This document shows positions 32,521 to 44,639 of a stretch of 64,000 bases of DNA, piece by piece (the first letter of the stretch is position 1; each line of letters opens with the position of its first letter). The translations under genes were made by a program, and so were the position numbers. Below the pieces are notes generated by a model. That model did no database searches, was not told where the DNA came from, and worked only from the letters and a program-made list of their open reading frames with translations. The DNA comes from Ischnura elegans (lineage: Eukaryota; Arthropoda; Insecta; Odonata; Coenagrionidae). The stretch is from assembly GCF_921293095.1 (NCBI RefSeq), contig NC_060251.1, forward strand, positions 67,774,774 through 67,838,773, in the 5' to 3' direction.

Positions 32521-32535
32521 TAGACCGACCTTACC

Positions 32536-32810
32536 CAGTGGCGGATCCAGGGTCGTAGGACCCCCCAAATCGGATAAAATATTTATAATTTTTATTTGTT
32601 AAATTGATTTGGTGTCCTTAAATGTCTGAAAATTTTCAATTTCATCTGTTGTTAAGAATAAAAACGAAAATTTTCGCCCGAAATTGCGTGAGAAATGGGT
32701 ATTTAAAAAATTTTACGCGAGAGAAAGCCCCACTTTCCAGGGGGGTATTCCACACTTTCCTCACCCAGGTCATGACCGCCCCTCAAATTTGTATGCTGTA
32801 TCCGCCCCTG
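32536..32810. mobile_element. hAT-like MITE, family C
   Basis: Starts CAGTGGCGGATCCAGGGTCG and ends TATCCGCCCCTG. Flanks ACCTTACC (32528-32535) and ACCTTATC (32811-32818) agree at 7 of 8. It sits just beyond the recognisable part of the LINE fragment. Confidence 0.8.
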
Positions 32811-32999
32811 ACCTTATCTATTTGGCCACTCGGACCTCGGAAGGTTTTTTGGCCTTGTGAACAGACCAATTGTCTTGACCGACAAAAAGGTTAAAAGTTA
32901 CGTGACTTAATTAAATACATCCTTTTTGTGTCGGTTTTAACGGAAGTTCTCACAAATGCATTAAAACGAGCCTACTTTACAACGGCTGCAAAAATTTTA

Positions 33000-33072
33000 C
33001 GACCCTGCCAGGATTCGAACCTGGAATCTTCTGATCCGTAGTCAGACGCGTTATCCGTTGCGCCACAGGGCC
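33000..33072 (-). tRNA. tRNA-Arg (anticodon ACG)
   Basis: 73 bases, same body as 29452-29524. All arms pair; T5 terminator and then GCAGCCGTTGTA follow on the minus strand, the shared duplicon 3' flank. Intact. Confidence 0.96.
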
Positions 33073-33137
33073 TGTTGATTTGACGGTGCTCCCGAAGGTT
33101 GTCAATTACAACGCGAGCGAGGGAGAAGAGGGTCTAA

Positions 33138-33370
33138 AGGCCGTTTTACACGGTACACGGAATTGCGCAATCAAAATTGCGATCAAGGCGCAATCAAAAT
33201 TGCGTCGTGTAAAGCGGTGAATTGCTACAACACATGCGAGAATGCGTGGATGCGATACGGCAAAATAGCCCCTGTTCTAATTTCGTTCATGCATTCGCGC
33301 AATTCCACGCCATTTTAGAAATTAATGCAGCTCTAACCTGCGCAATTCCGTGCCCCGTGTAAAACGGTCT
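33138..33370. mobile_element. PIF/Harbinger-like MITE, TSD TAA
   Basis: Ends AGGCCGTTTTACACGG and, reverse-complemented, AGACCGTTTTACACGGGG, followed by ACACGGAATTGCGCA and GCACGGAATTGCGCA. Left duplication TAA is at 33135-33137. The right TAA has been split by the 4.2-kb element: joining 33371-33372 with what follows 37592 restores it. 233 bp, with several GCGCAAT and AATTGCG motifs. Confidence 0.8.
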
Positions 33371-33372
33371 TA

Positions 33373-36300
33373 GGCTGCTATTCTGGATAAGCGTTGCAAA
33401 AAATAGCATATGCTATTCTGCGGGTCATTATTGCAACGACCCCGTATTCTGAATGACGTGTAGTAATAATTTTGTACGGAATAGCATCATGCTATTTCTT
33501 GCGCGAGCTATTTGGAAGCTCCGCCCCTTCCCGTATGAAAAACTTTCTGAACAGTTTGCGCAACCAATGAGGGAGAAGATATTTTATATATTTTTCTGTA
33601 TTTTATGGAATATTGACTTGCAATTACAAATAATTGCTTCATTTGCATTTAAAAATTATATTAAACCGTGGATTTATATAATACGCTTTGAAAATCTCGT
33701 TTAGGAAATCAGCTGATTGTTGTTGTTTTGATAATATCACAATGGCTTCAGACAGGTGGGTTAGGGGCCTAAGTCCGTAACTTGAATTCTCCTTTCTCCG
33801 GAGAAAGTGTACTCTCCCGTAGTTTTCTCCCGACTGTAGTCCGTAACTCGGCGGAGAAAACATCAGTTCCTGGCCGCTACCGGAGAAAACTCTAATTCTC
33901 GGTATCGGATAGGAAGAGCAGATAGGTATGAAAAATATTGAATCCGAAGCCGGCGATACCGTGAAGAACCAACAGAAAAGCTTTGTTTCAAATAAAAAAA
34001 CGAGAGGGAAATCAAACGATTCTCACCTGTAATAAGGGCTACTCGTTCATCATTAAAGTTAAACTTTCAAATAAAAGAAATTGATGCATCGAAATTATAA
34101 TTGATAGTGGATAAATCGATTTAAATCCATCGCAGATATATTTGTTCATTAGTACACACAAAAGAGTATATTATACCATTGAAAAAGGAGAGACTAATGC
34201 GTAACACCAAAGCATTTTTATGTTTTAGATGTAGGTAATCTTGTATACAAACGGCCGCTGTATTCATTGATGATATATATGGCATATTTTTTTGCACTTC
34301 GGATGCTTACTTTCATTGGTGAATGCATGATGAGTATGGAAAAACATAACTATCAACGTCAGTATTACATGCATTTATCCTCGAAAAGCTGAAATACACA
34401 ATGTGGGAGTGGAAAAAGAAAATTGAAAAACTTTACTATGCAGAAAAGAATCGTAAAGAAAACAACGTTAAGATAAATGTGTGAATGGTACATATTTATT
34501 CTTGCAAATACCTACGTGCCAGCAATAAGTAACATATGTTACAATCTCCCAAAATGTTATAGTTTAGGAAACACAACAACCTGCCTCGCTAATTTTAAAA
34601 ATTTCAAATACTGACAGCGTAGAATAGCGAAAACATGGGGAAAATGGTTTACTAGAGGTATATATAGAGAAAACAAAGCAAAATTACCCTTACTTGTACA
34701 TATTTATTGCTCATCATATCACATACAGCATTACAACGCACACATTTCTATCTTTTTAATACTTATAATCATTATATTCGGAATCAACTGTTTCAATAAA
34801 TATCTTGGCTCACAATAAATATAAAACACTATTATGTAACACTAATAAAACATGATAATCTGTTTTCCAATCACTTTGCACACACGAAAAGAATTTGCAC
34901 TCCTTGAAGTTCGAAAGGATTCTTTACACCTCACTTCCTACTCATCACTAACGACTTAGAATCAGATTACGTTATTTCACATTAACATTGCGAAGACAAT
35001 TAAATGAATAGGTTGAAACAAATTGCTAAACCAGTTATTGTAACACCAACAAACTTCGAATTTCACTATCACTCTCACCGTAGCATGACCAAAACAAAAA
35101 CAAACAACAACACAACGAAATGCGTGAAATGTAAACATTGCCAAGCTCACATTGCTCACATCTCACAACGAATTGGGAATTGGTAATAGATGCAACACGT
35201 AATAAAATCAAACAGAACTTAGAAGCGAACAAACGAATGAACATTAACAGGCGTTCGATGTATCCCTAAAGTAAGACTTGTTCAAATATGAAACATATCC
35301 CCTTCGCAATAGTTAGATACCTTTCATCGTAATGTATACAGTTGATTCGTAGCCTAAGTTATATACGTGCGAAATAATTTCGTCGAAGATGTTACATTCA
35401 CAACACACTTCACTTCATCGTCTATGTGCAATCAATTCACTAAGGGGTTCACTAAGGACACAAATTTTTTTCACTTATACTAGAGGCACAATGAAAGTTC
35501 ACTGCACGTAGTTTCCTTGCAAATGCAGCCATACAAAAGTTTCTATCCTTGTCACTAATTACACTACATACGTTGCCTGCCTAACTTGAAGAATGCATTT
35601 TCGTGTTCTATTTTGTCACAAATACGTAAAAAACCATATTAGAATACAATTAGAACCGCAGTACGATCGCCCACAACGGTCCGCCATTGGTATTTTCCTC
35701 GTTTCTCCTATGGAGAAAATGAATCGCCGGGTCCCGGGCGGGTGACTCCGAAGCTCCCGTCCAGGGCGCGTCAGTTTCTCCAAATCGCGTTACGGACTTC
35801 AGTCGGGAGAAAGATACTCTCCAGGAGAGTCAGTTTCTCCGTTACTGGGAGAAAGTTTTCTCCGTTACCGGGAGAAACGAGTTACGGACTTCAGTTGGAT
35901 GAAACTGGAGCTTCACGAGTCTCTTTTCTCCCAACTCGGGAGAAAACGAAGTTACAGACTTAGGCCCTAGGTCATAATTTTACTGTTATAATGATGATTT
36001 ATCGGGCATAAATATTGAATCATTTACCTATATCCGATCGGTCCTTTATCGTGAGATATATGTTATGCGAAATAATCATTGAAAGCTAAATATGTTTGAT
36101 TTTCTTCGTAATTGTCTTAGGCTTCGAAGTCTGTCTGTTCGTTGCATGTCAAAATAAATATGTACCAACTTTTATTGCTTTGATCGTGACGATATAGCTT
36201 TACTGTAAGGACTAGAAGCTTTCGTTTTTAATACTAACTTTATATTATATGACTCCCTAATTTCAGTATTCAATCTCTGTTTAGGAACTGAAGTAGGTGG

Positions 36301-37589
36301 CAACGTCACAGCTGTGCTTTCATGTATTACGATGGGATAGTATCGATATTTCAGCTGCAGATTTGGAAAAAGCAGAGGGAGGTGATAGTGAATTTGAGGA
36401 TGATGGAACATCTGTGAAAAAGTGAATCTAGCAATAGTGAATCGTGTGGAAAGTGCTGTTGTGTCAGTTATCATTGTTTTCGTATCAGCTGATTATAATG
36501 TGCTCACTGAAATTTTTTATAGACCCTGAACTGTGCCGCTATACTGAAAATTAATTGTGTGAATAACTTGCTTGGCTATAGAGGAAACAATTTGTATTGA
36601 ATTCCACATGATATATATTGCGTTTATGATGTACATGAATATTCCATTAAACGTTTGTGGTGAATCATATTTGTTCGGAAACTTTATTGCTGTTCGGAGA
36701 AATCCTTTGTTTTCAAGCAAGTAATTCAAGTCGACTGCCCCTGTTATAATTTAGTAAATTTTAAGTTTTAATTGTAGAAGGTAGCGAATAGTGGGGAAAA
36801 TAATTTCGACTCGTTGCATGTATTTGTATATACTGTCCAATTGAGGAAATGAACGGCTGATCAAAGTATATGGTATTATAATGGTAATATATGGTTTTCA
36901 TTGAAAGCTATAACTATTATTATATTTGGCGAGTTAGTGTGTTAACACAAGCTTGAAAATTTTCAAGAATCGACCTCATAGCCTACATTGAGGATATTTT
37001 TAGTAGCAAGTCAAGTGATGAAATAAAATTATGAGTTGTAAATATGAATAAAACACGGAAAATTTGGGCTAATCGTAGTAATTCTTTGCATTAATTGTTA
37101 TTGTTTTCGTACTGTCGATGAAGCAAGCTTGTGCTTCATATATTAAGCTCGAATGTTAATTTCTAACCAATTCACTTAACTAGTTAAATATTCATCACTT
37201 ATGCTACTATTATTTAATTAAAATAAAGCAGATATCATTTTATTTTTGGCTATTAATCCATTTTTCAATACTTGATTATGTTACTTTAACCTCAGAAAAA
37301 CAATTCGACATCGCAATGCGCACGTTTTCAGGGTTGCAATACCGAATAGCTCGGCCTCGAAGACCGCGTAATATTATAGCAAGCCTACCGGTTGCAATTC
37401 GCCGTTCAGAATAGTGAATTGCTACGGGCCTATGCTATTCTGAGAATTATGTCTTCCGGTGTAGTAAAAACACGAATTGCAACCGTTCTGAATACCAAAT
37501 AGCATAGGCGTTGCAATACGCTATATTATAGCAACATCGGTTGCAATATCAGAGAATAGCATAATGCTATTCCATCCAGAATAGCAGCC
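33373..37589. mobile_element. 4.2-kb TIR DNA element, PIF/Harbinger-like, TSD TTA
   Basis: Left end GGCTGCTATTCTGGAT and its exact reverse complement at 37574-37589; TTA flanks at 33370-33372 and 37590-37592. Near-palindromes AATAGCATATGCTATT (33402-33417), AATAGCATCATGCTATT (33480-33496) and AATAGCATAATGCTATT (37555-37571) lie close to the ends, with many TTGCAA motifs, as transposase-binding repeats would. TTA duplication suggests PIF/Harbinger. No transposase frame is recognisable; 33743 onward (ATGGCTTCAGACAGGTGGGT) could start an old gene, and 33765-35967 is a later insertion. Confidence 0.78.
33765..35967. mobile_element. 2.2-kb TIR element nested in the 4.2-kb element
   Basis: Ends GGGCCTAAGTCCGTAACTTG and, reverse-complemented, GGGCCTAAGTCTGTAACTTC; TAG flanks at 33762-33764 and 35968-35970. 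Inside both ends are clusters of TCTCC/GGAGA with GTCCGTAACT or GTTACGGACTTC, giving dense subterminal inverted motifs (33790-33900, 35690-35950). The 1.8-kb core is AT-rich with no long frame. Non-autonomous; possibly PIF/Harbinger-like or another group with 3-bp duplications. Confidence 0.75.
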
Positions 37590-37749
37590 TTAATAAGGGT
37601 TTGCTTCGGACTGTCCGTGTCATCCGCCTTGGTGGGCCCCCCTCAATCTACTCTGACCGGTCTTCCACAGGAGCACTGGTGATCATCCTCTCGGGTGGAA
37701 GCGGCAATAGATCTTATACCACTTTTTGTTGGCATATTCTCTAACTAGA

Positions 37750-38045
37750 GGGATCGAGCTGGTGTGGTGGCTTGAGTGTTGGCTTCCCACCCCGTGGGCT
37801 CGGGTTCAAATCCCGGAGTTGGCAGAGAATTTTCAGAGACTGCTCGATCCACGCTTGAACGTTGTGTGGAGGACATTTCGAGCGTCCGTCGGATGGGACG
37901 TTAAACCGTGGTCCCATTGGCGCCTTTCATGAAGAATGGGCTAATGCCGACGCCGGGTTTCTCTCCACCCTTACTTACGTTCCCTTCCCTCATGGTGGAA
38001 ATGACCTCAGCTGTCGGTCGCCTTCTCCAAATAACACCACCATTT
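37750..38045 (+). mobile_element. tRNA-derived SINE, family 2
   Basis: tRNA-like head GGTGGCTTGAGTGTTGGCTT, box B GGTTCAAATCC, then a body with GGATGGGACGTTAAACCGTG, GTCCCATTGGCGCCTTTC and CTAATGCCGACGCCGGGTTT. Members: 44750-45060 and 58306-58525. The GATGGGACGTTAAACC block is the best conserved part. Confidence 0.8.
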
Positions 38046-38190
38046 TCTGTGTTTGGAATTTCAAATCAGTGGGTTTAGTTTAAAATAATTCGGAGGTGAA
38101 AAGCTTTGGACTGTCAACTTATATGAGTCATACTCCTCTTTTAATGTGATTTTCTCTTTGGTCATTGATTTTAGGGCACTGGATATCTTA

Positions 38191-38653
38191 AGCCCGAATC
38201 ACATGATAATTTTTTTCGTCGCGAAAAGTGATCACTATCGCGATCACTAGAGTGATCGCTCGCAAAGGATCGTCGCCGGCAATTGCTTCCCGCGATCGCG
38301 ATGAGGATCCCCATCGCTATTTTTCATCACTCGTCCGGTCGCTTTTTCCGTCGCTAAAATCGTCCCTAAAACCCCATATCAGCCAATCGGAACGCATGCC
38401 CGTATGGAGTGATTGCAGCGCAACGTTTGACAATCGGGGGAGCGACGTAGATAAACAAACACGCTGTATATTTTCGTTATGCGAGTCCCATGACAACGAG
38501 CTGTGACATTGAAAGTGATGCGAAAGCCGACGACGGGAGGGACCGTGTGATTCAGAAAAATGATCATTACAGCGATCGCTTTTCGCGACGGGAAAAGTGA
38601 TCGCGATAGTGATCACTTTTCGCGACGAAAAAAATGATCGTGTGTTTCAGGCT
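38191..38653. mobile_element. PIF/Harbinger-like MITE, TSD TTA
   Basis: Left end AGCCCGAATCACATGATAAT and reverse-complemented right end AGCCTGAAACACACGATCAT, both running on into TTTTTTTCGTCGCGAAAAGT and GATCACTATCGCGATCAC: about 58 bp of TIR. TTA at 38188-38190 and 38654-38656. 463 bp, with many GCGATC motifs. Relatives at 4707-5135 and 59695-59885. Confidence 0.85.
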
Positions 38654-38656
38654 TTA

Positions 38657-39449
38657 TATCAGTGGCTTGCCCTTGCGTCTGTGTTGGATTTAATCCAATG
38701 ATTTTTTAATCATCTTTTTAAAGAGCGTGGTGCTCAGCATTTTGTGGAGACCATCAAGAAATCTTGTGTTATTGATGTATTTGCATCGATTCTGTTATTT
38801 TAGGTCTAATCAGGTCTTCAAAGATGGCTCCACAATTGATGAAATTATAAACGCCTATTCGTGGAATTCCAATACTGATAGAATTGGAGAGGAGAACTCG
38901 GCGGGATCCTACTTTGCGACGAATAATAATGCAGAATCAGACGAGGAAAGCTGTTTATTTCTTCTTGTCTCCCCCGGAAACGGCGCCAGTAGTGTTGTTA
39001 GATTGGGAAGGTGGGGTTTCAATTTATCGGCGATGTCATTCCATTTTCCTTCCCAGTGAAAACCTAGTTTCCATTCGCAGAATGTTTCTCTTCCCCAATC
39101 TCTAAAGGATGACGATTTCGGGGCACTTTTGTTTGTTCAAGTGCCCTTAGGAGTAGCTCGAACTAAACAAGGAAGCGTTTGAAAGGAAGTAGAAGGAGAG
39201 CATTGCTTTCTGGAAGCGGGGTGGAGGTCGTTCAATATTAATTTCGCTTTTCATTAACGGATACACGTCCTCCTTCTGGGAAGAGAGCTATTCACACATT
39301 GACTGTTGATGCCTCGCGATTTGAGTAACTATGGCCGATTGTGAACGTAAACCATCAATGAAAACAGGGCATTTTGAGTAGGAATCTGATATACTTCAGG
39401 AGGAGGTAGGGGAGACAATTTTGAGCGTTTTTTGACCATAAAAATTGGG
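38657..39449. other. intergenic, nothing recognised
   Basis: A 110-codon frame at 38727-39059 has no recognised motif and no repeat in the window. Confidence 0.4.
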
Positions 39450-39750
39450 TCGCAACTCCTTAGTTACTGAGCTACGGCAACGAAAACATTTTTGGGATGC
39501 ACTTCGCAGTTACCATGAAAACAATTTTTCTTGGATATTCAGACTTTTCGACATTTCATTTACTTAATACTCTGAATTTATTAGGACATAAAATAATTGC
39601 AATTGGGATAGAATGTGCGATTATAATTGCCTTAAGTAATTAATCTCAAAATAGATGAGAGTGCGCAATCGTGTTGTTGATTAATTAGCTCAGTATTGTT
39701 GGTTATTGAGGTCAAAAATTAATTGCTTCAGGCAATTATAATCGCTGTGG
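39450..39750. repeat. dispersed repeat with internal hairpin, copy 1
   Basis: TCGCAACTCCTTAGTTACTG then AGCTAC, GGATGYRCTT, AGGACATAAA, GCGATTATAATT and GAGTGCGCAATCG recur in the same order at 51503-51745. Within this copy TGCGATTATAATTGCCT (about 39620-39636) is mirrored by AGGCAATTATAATCGC (about 39731-39746). Class unknown. Confidence 0.65.
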
Positions 39751-41013
39751 TTTTTCTGTGGTTCCACGTTCCGTATCTATGGAGTGCCACTGCACTGACG
39801 AATGTTGTCACATTCCGTTTTATTGTCTCCTTGAAATAATGATGTCAGATTTTAAGTCAGTGCACTTTGCTTTGCAAAATGGTTTTGAAATTGATGTTGG
39901 TGTTATTCGATGTTTTTTCCTGCTATTGGCCTGTCCATAACTGATTGGCAAAACCTTAACCTGGCCCAGCAGCTACGAAATTTACACGAGAATGCAGAAT
40001 GCTCGAATGGTCGCATTGATATTCCGCACATTTTATGAACGTCGGGCAGGGTCGATAAAAGGTGAATTAATCCGTATGTCCGTGTTCCGCAAATGATCGG
40101 TTGATAGATATTCCGAGCGGGAGTGGGTACTATGCGAAGGATATTCCTGATAGGTTCATTGTATGCTGGGTGATAGGTATATGACATAGTGTGAAAATGT
40201 GCTGTGCTACTGATTAATTAATTAATACTGATTACTGATTATTTTACCATTAATTTGCTTAATTATGCTTAATAATCCGCCACTGATATGTTGACATAAA
40301 TGCGAAAAGCGAAAGGCTACATATAGCGTGCAAAAATAAACACCTACTATGAATATAAAGGGTTTCTTTGCCACCTATTGGCATGGAGAAGTGAAAAAAC
40401 ACTTCCGCTTAGCCTGTCAGATCCATTGCGCCCGACGGAAGGTTAAAGCTCAACATTATGGTTATAAACAATAATTACGATTAATCTAAGTGTGATAGGC
40501 ATTGTTCATGTTAATTTTTATTCTTAATCAATAATATTATAAACTGATCAACAATCGTTGCTCTCAACAATCAAATCAAATATCCTCCTGGAATACATAG
40601 ATGCAAATGGCAGAAAGCAGTTATTCGTATTTTGACCCTATTCCACCAATTTTAAAAATGTGAAAAAAATTAGGATTATAATTTAAGTTAGGGGAAACAA
40701 CAAATATCTTTTTCGGCGTGTCTATTGTTTCCTAAAATTTTTAATTTAATTTAGTTTTCGGTTAAAAAATTTAAAAAAAATCAGGATAGTAGACCATAAT
40801 AGTATACACAATTTAAAATCAAGAAAACGATTTTACTAAAATAAAAACTGGAGATATGGTTAAAAAACTAAAAATCGTGTTTCAATTTTTTCTGGGGTTA
40901 TTTTCCATTGTTGAGGTCTGAAACTTTGGGTAAACACATAATTTTGAATGCACTATAAGTGTATATTTTTTATTTCTCAAAATATCGGGGGGAACCTTTC
41001 ACCGTCTTAACCT
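39751..41013. other. intergenic, nothing recognised
   Basis: AT-rich, short frames only. Confidence 0.4.
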
Positions 41014-41955
41014 TTCTTTAAAATCTCTGGTTTAATATATTTTATGATTTACCTCTAATAGTAGAAGATAAAAAAATAAAAAACACGCTTTTTCCAAAAA
41101 ATCGAGTTTGGATCAAAACTCAATGATCATGGCTCGACCTCGATTTCCCCGATCTATAACTATTAAAACTCGATTTTGGAACTCAATCGAAATCGATTTC
41201 TCCATCACGAAACCCGACCGCGTGTGGCGATGGAGAAAAGAACTCTGCCATCGGCGTCTCCCGTGCGGACGGAGAACGACAACGCTCCTAACATGACGTA
41301 GTGGAGCGTTAAATTGCCCTGCCCACCGCAACTGACACTCCCGTTGTCGCCAGCGTTCGCGCGTGCTTTCACACGAGTGCGTATTTTTGGAAGAATCGCT
41401 CGCAGGACGTCAGAGTTGTCGAAGCGACATCACGCTTCATTGATCCGGTTCCACGTGCATCTCGCCGGTTGAGTCGACTGCAACACGTGAGAATTCGTAG
41501 GAAAAATGTACATTGACAGGGGATCGTGTGTGGGCGTTGATTCAGGGTACCAATTACACACCTTTTTTTACGCTAGTGCACAAGGAAAGAAGGGTGTATT
41601 GTTTTTTTTTATTACACGCTTTTTCTCAACTTGCTTAGTCGATGGAAACCTGTAATTGATTTTCGACTCACTTCCCATTGTTGCATCGGCATGGAAGTTT
41701 GCACAATTGCTTGCCTGTGGTGACAAAACTTCATTCAATAAACAATAATTTGAAATTTTGTTCCATTGTGATTGCATTAATTAACTAAATTTCCATGTGG
41801 AAAAATCGATCTAAATTTTCTACATAGATGACGTTAGTTATATTTTTTAGCAGAAATTTCTCCACCATCTCAGGTTTAATATATTTTATGATTTACCACT
41901 AATAAGTAGAAAATAAAAAATAAAATAAAAAATACGCTTTTTCCAAAAACAGTCG
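41014..41955. repeat. 90-bp direct repeats about 850 bp apart
   Basis: GGTTTAATATATTTTATGAT then TTACC and CTAATA, GTAGAA, ATAAAAAA, CGCTTTTTCCAAAAA occur at about 41014-41105 and again at about 41860-41955. The DNA between (CpG-richer near 41200-41480) may be an insertion or the repeats may be ends of an unrecognised element. Confidence 0.6.
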
Positions 41956-42078
41956 AAAATACACAAAAATGTAAAAAATGAAGCATTTCTTAGCTCGGAA
42001 AATAAAGCGCCGGTGCCAATCCTTACCTATCAGGCTCTTCTGCAATAATTTATAATAAACCCAATATTAGCCATAAAT

Positions 42079-42740
42079 AGGGTAGTTTCCTTCATCAAAG
42101 AAAACGAAAGACATTGATTGCGATGCGTTACCCACTATTAGTGTATTCATAATATACATATTATTTGGTTTTAGAAATCCCAGTTCAAAGGAATGGCAAC
42201 GGTCAATTTTAACCGCATTTGAAAAAGGCCAGATTGGCGCCCATGCGATTCCACTCCACGTGACGTCACAGGGACCTAGTTTCTATACGAGTAGATAGGA
42301 GTTTTACATCGTCTGAGATTACCAATGCATGCATGAGGCACAGAGCTCAGGGAAACGTCTCTTCATAATCACCTATTAACACTGCCTATGGTCGGAAAGT
42401 TTCCATCGTTTGATAAGGTAGTAATGATCATTATTTAATCCAAGCGCTACCTGCTAGCAGGGTACTCTGCTACCTGATAGCAGCCTGCATCACAGCGGCA
42501 CACATTTTCTCGCCCCAAGGTTACCTCACTCGGCGACAGCGGGAACCAGAATGACGTCACACGGGCTTTTCCCAGCATTCATACTTAGCCGTCGCGTTTT
42601 CGCGCGCTTGAAAATTTTCACGTTTGATTTAATCGCGAAAAATAGTTATCGTCATTTAAAAATTTAAAAGCGTGAAATACGAATTCCAGGAGTAATAATC
42701 CTTCGATTAAGGCAATAAAAAAATAAAAGGAAACCACCCT
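42079..42740. mobile_element. MITE family AGGGTRGTTTCC, copy 3, full length
   Basis: Same ends and interior blocks as 9707-10357 across 662 bp. Differences are scattered substitutions and small length changes. No coding potential. Confidence 0.78.
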
Positions 42741-43153
42741 ATTATCCGTCACTTAGCGTGAGATTTCAGTACCCACACGTCGATGGTGGCGTTAAATCAG
42801 CTGATTTGTTAAAGCTGCATATCATAACTTTATTATTCAATATAAAGGCCATATAGGCTATTTTTGAATAAATAAATACACATCTGAAGGCTGAGTGTAT
42901 TGCAGCTCTACCGTTGGAGTTTTCACATAGCGTCCGATTACCCCGATGAATTTTTTTTACCGCGATTGCCATAAGGTGTTATTTTCACATACTCATTCGA
43001 CTATTCGCGGGTTTCTGAGTAATTGCCTCACTCTAGGAAATAGGAGATCATCTTCCATATGAGAGGCGAGAAAGAGTTTTGTTCCTCAAAGCTGAATTCT
43101 TAACTCTCCATTTCAAATATTTTAATTAGCTTTGCTGGGAATGTGTATATATC
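42741..43153. other. intergenic, nothing recognised
   Basis: No supported feature. Confidence 0.35.
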
Positions 43154-43430
43154 AGTGGCGAATACAAGGGAGGAGCCCCGGCCCCCCTCGAAGTGGAAAA
43201 AAAATAATCTGAATAAACATAAGAATAATGCGCATGAGAAAATAGTATAATGGTATTTTAAGTAACAATACTATTTTAAGTAACAGTAGTATTTTAAGAA
43301 TCAACCCAGTAAATATTTATTTTCTTCCTGAATTTAGCCACCAAAAACTAAAGTAAAACATTTATTGTGATTACTAATCACTTATTATTGGTATTGCTTC
43401 TTCCCAATTATTATCTATATTCGCCATATA
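43154..43430. mobile_element. possible hAT-like MITE
   Basis: Left end CAGTGGCGAATACAAGGG followed by a G/C-run, AT-rich core with a small repeat (AGTAACARTASTATTTTAAG), and a right end ATATTCGCCATA. Flanks GTATATAT and TATATATC could be a worn duplication. Right boundary uncertain. Confidence 0.5.
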
Positions 43431-44639
43431 TATCCTGATAATTTACATGGACTGAGAATTCGAAGCCAGTAAGGCATTTTCCGCACGTTTCGCACGCTGC
43501 GCTTCACGCTTCGTCGCTGTTTGCCTGAGTAGGGGTTTGGGGAACCTCCACTCTCCGTCCATTAAGCAGGGGAACGTGGACTGCACGCTTGCTTAAGCCA
43601 CTCCCGTGAGCGCTCGTCCGACTGCGTGTTTGTGTTTTGCGTACAGGATGTGCGCTAGCGTCAAACTGAACTGGAGTGTGACGTCCGTCCGTTTCTCTCT
43701 CTCGAGGAAAACCGTACGTACGTGCGTCCTTATGCAAATTCGTTGCATTCTCAGGATAAATATCGCGAACAGTACTGTGGAGGATTCTTTTACTGTGCAC
43801 CATCGCCGAAGTGTGCGAAAGTCGCCCTACGAAAGGTAGGTTTGCCCTTGGCGTTCGTGAAGATGATCACATCTCCCATAACGTATCAAAGCGATTATAA
43901 AAACTTCACTATCACTTGACACTGGTTTTTCTTTATTGCTTATATCTCAATATGGCTTCTTGCACAACAATACTTTTTACCATCTCCAAGGCGCCAACTC
44001 AGCCTAAAGACTAAAGAATCATAAAGCTAATAAAAAAAACAACAAATAAACATAAAAAACGAGGCAGAAATATAACATATATGTAAAACATGTATAAAAT
44101 TTGAGTCATGCAAAAAATATGCCTCACCCATCACCTCCACAATTTGTCATGGCTCAGTTCTTCTCTTAGGAAATATATACATGGGCTATTTCATTTCACC
44201 CTCTTTAAAACTGAATACCCTGCACATCTTTTTTCCGCGTTTAAAACTAAATCAGCCTCTGATTCTCGAACCACTAGAACTGATCCTTCCCACCTCCTTC
44301 GCCCCACTATTCCTCGCGTAAATATTATGTAATAATATGCATTAACCGCCGTGATGCGGACATATTTGAGGACCGTTCAAAATGGCCTTGACAGGAGGAC
44401 TCAAGTTTCAATGAAACAGACTGGTGACTCCTCTATCTAATCCCATTGCGGCCAAGAAAGGCCCACGATAATATATGGATTGAATCGTTCCCTTGGAAAT
44501 TATGTATGTAAAGGAGCCCTCAATATGGCTGATCGGGACCCAAAATCTGAGAGAAATGGGGTTGGTGTGGGCGCTAGAATGTTCCTTTTATTTTAATTTC
44601 ATTTCATCGTCTCGAAAGAAGGCACTTGTAGCGGGGGAT
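43431..44639. other. CpG-richer intergenic stretch, no gene recognised
   Basis: 43480-43860 is richer in CG dinucleotides (CACGCTTCGTCGC, ACGTCCGTCCG, TACGTACGTGCG) than its surroundings and could be a promoter or first exon. Its frames (43504-43803 minus, 43606-43839 plus) match nothing I know. Confidence 0.35.

Noticed and set aside
36172-36474. A 100-codon minus-strand frame as transposase of the 4.2-kb element
   Set aside because: No transposase motif. An acidic plus-strand stretch in the same place (EGGDSEFEDD) is suggestive of an old coding end but too short to call.
37760-37830. A tRNA gene (box A/B with GGTTCAAATCC)
   Set aside because: It is the head of a SINE with two more copies in the window, and the acceptor stem does not pair.
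43504-43839. Frames in the CpG-richer stretch as a first exon
   Set aside because: No recognised domain, no convincing donor site linked to a downstream exon; kept only as a composition note.
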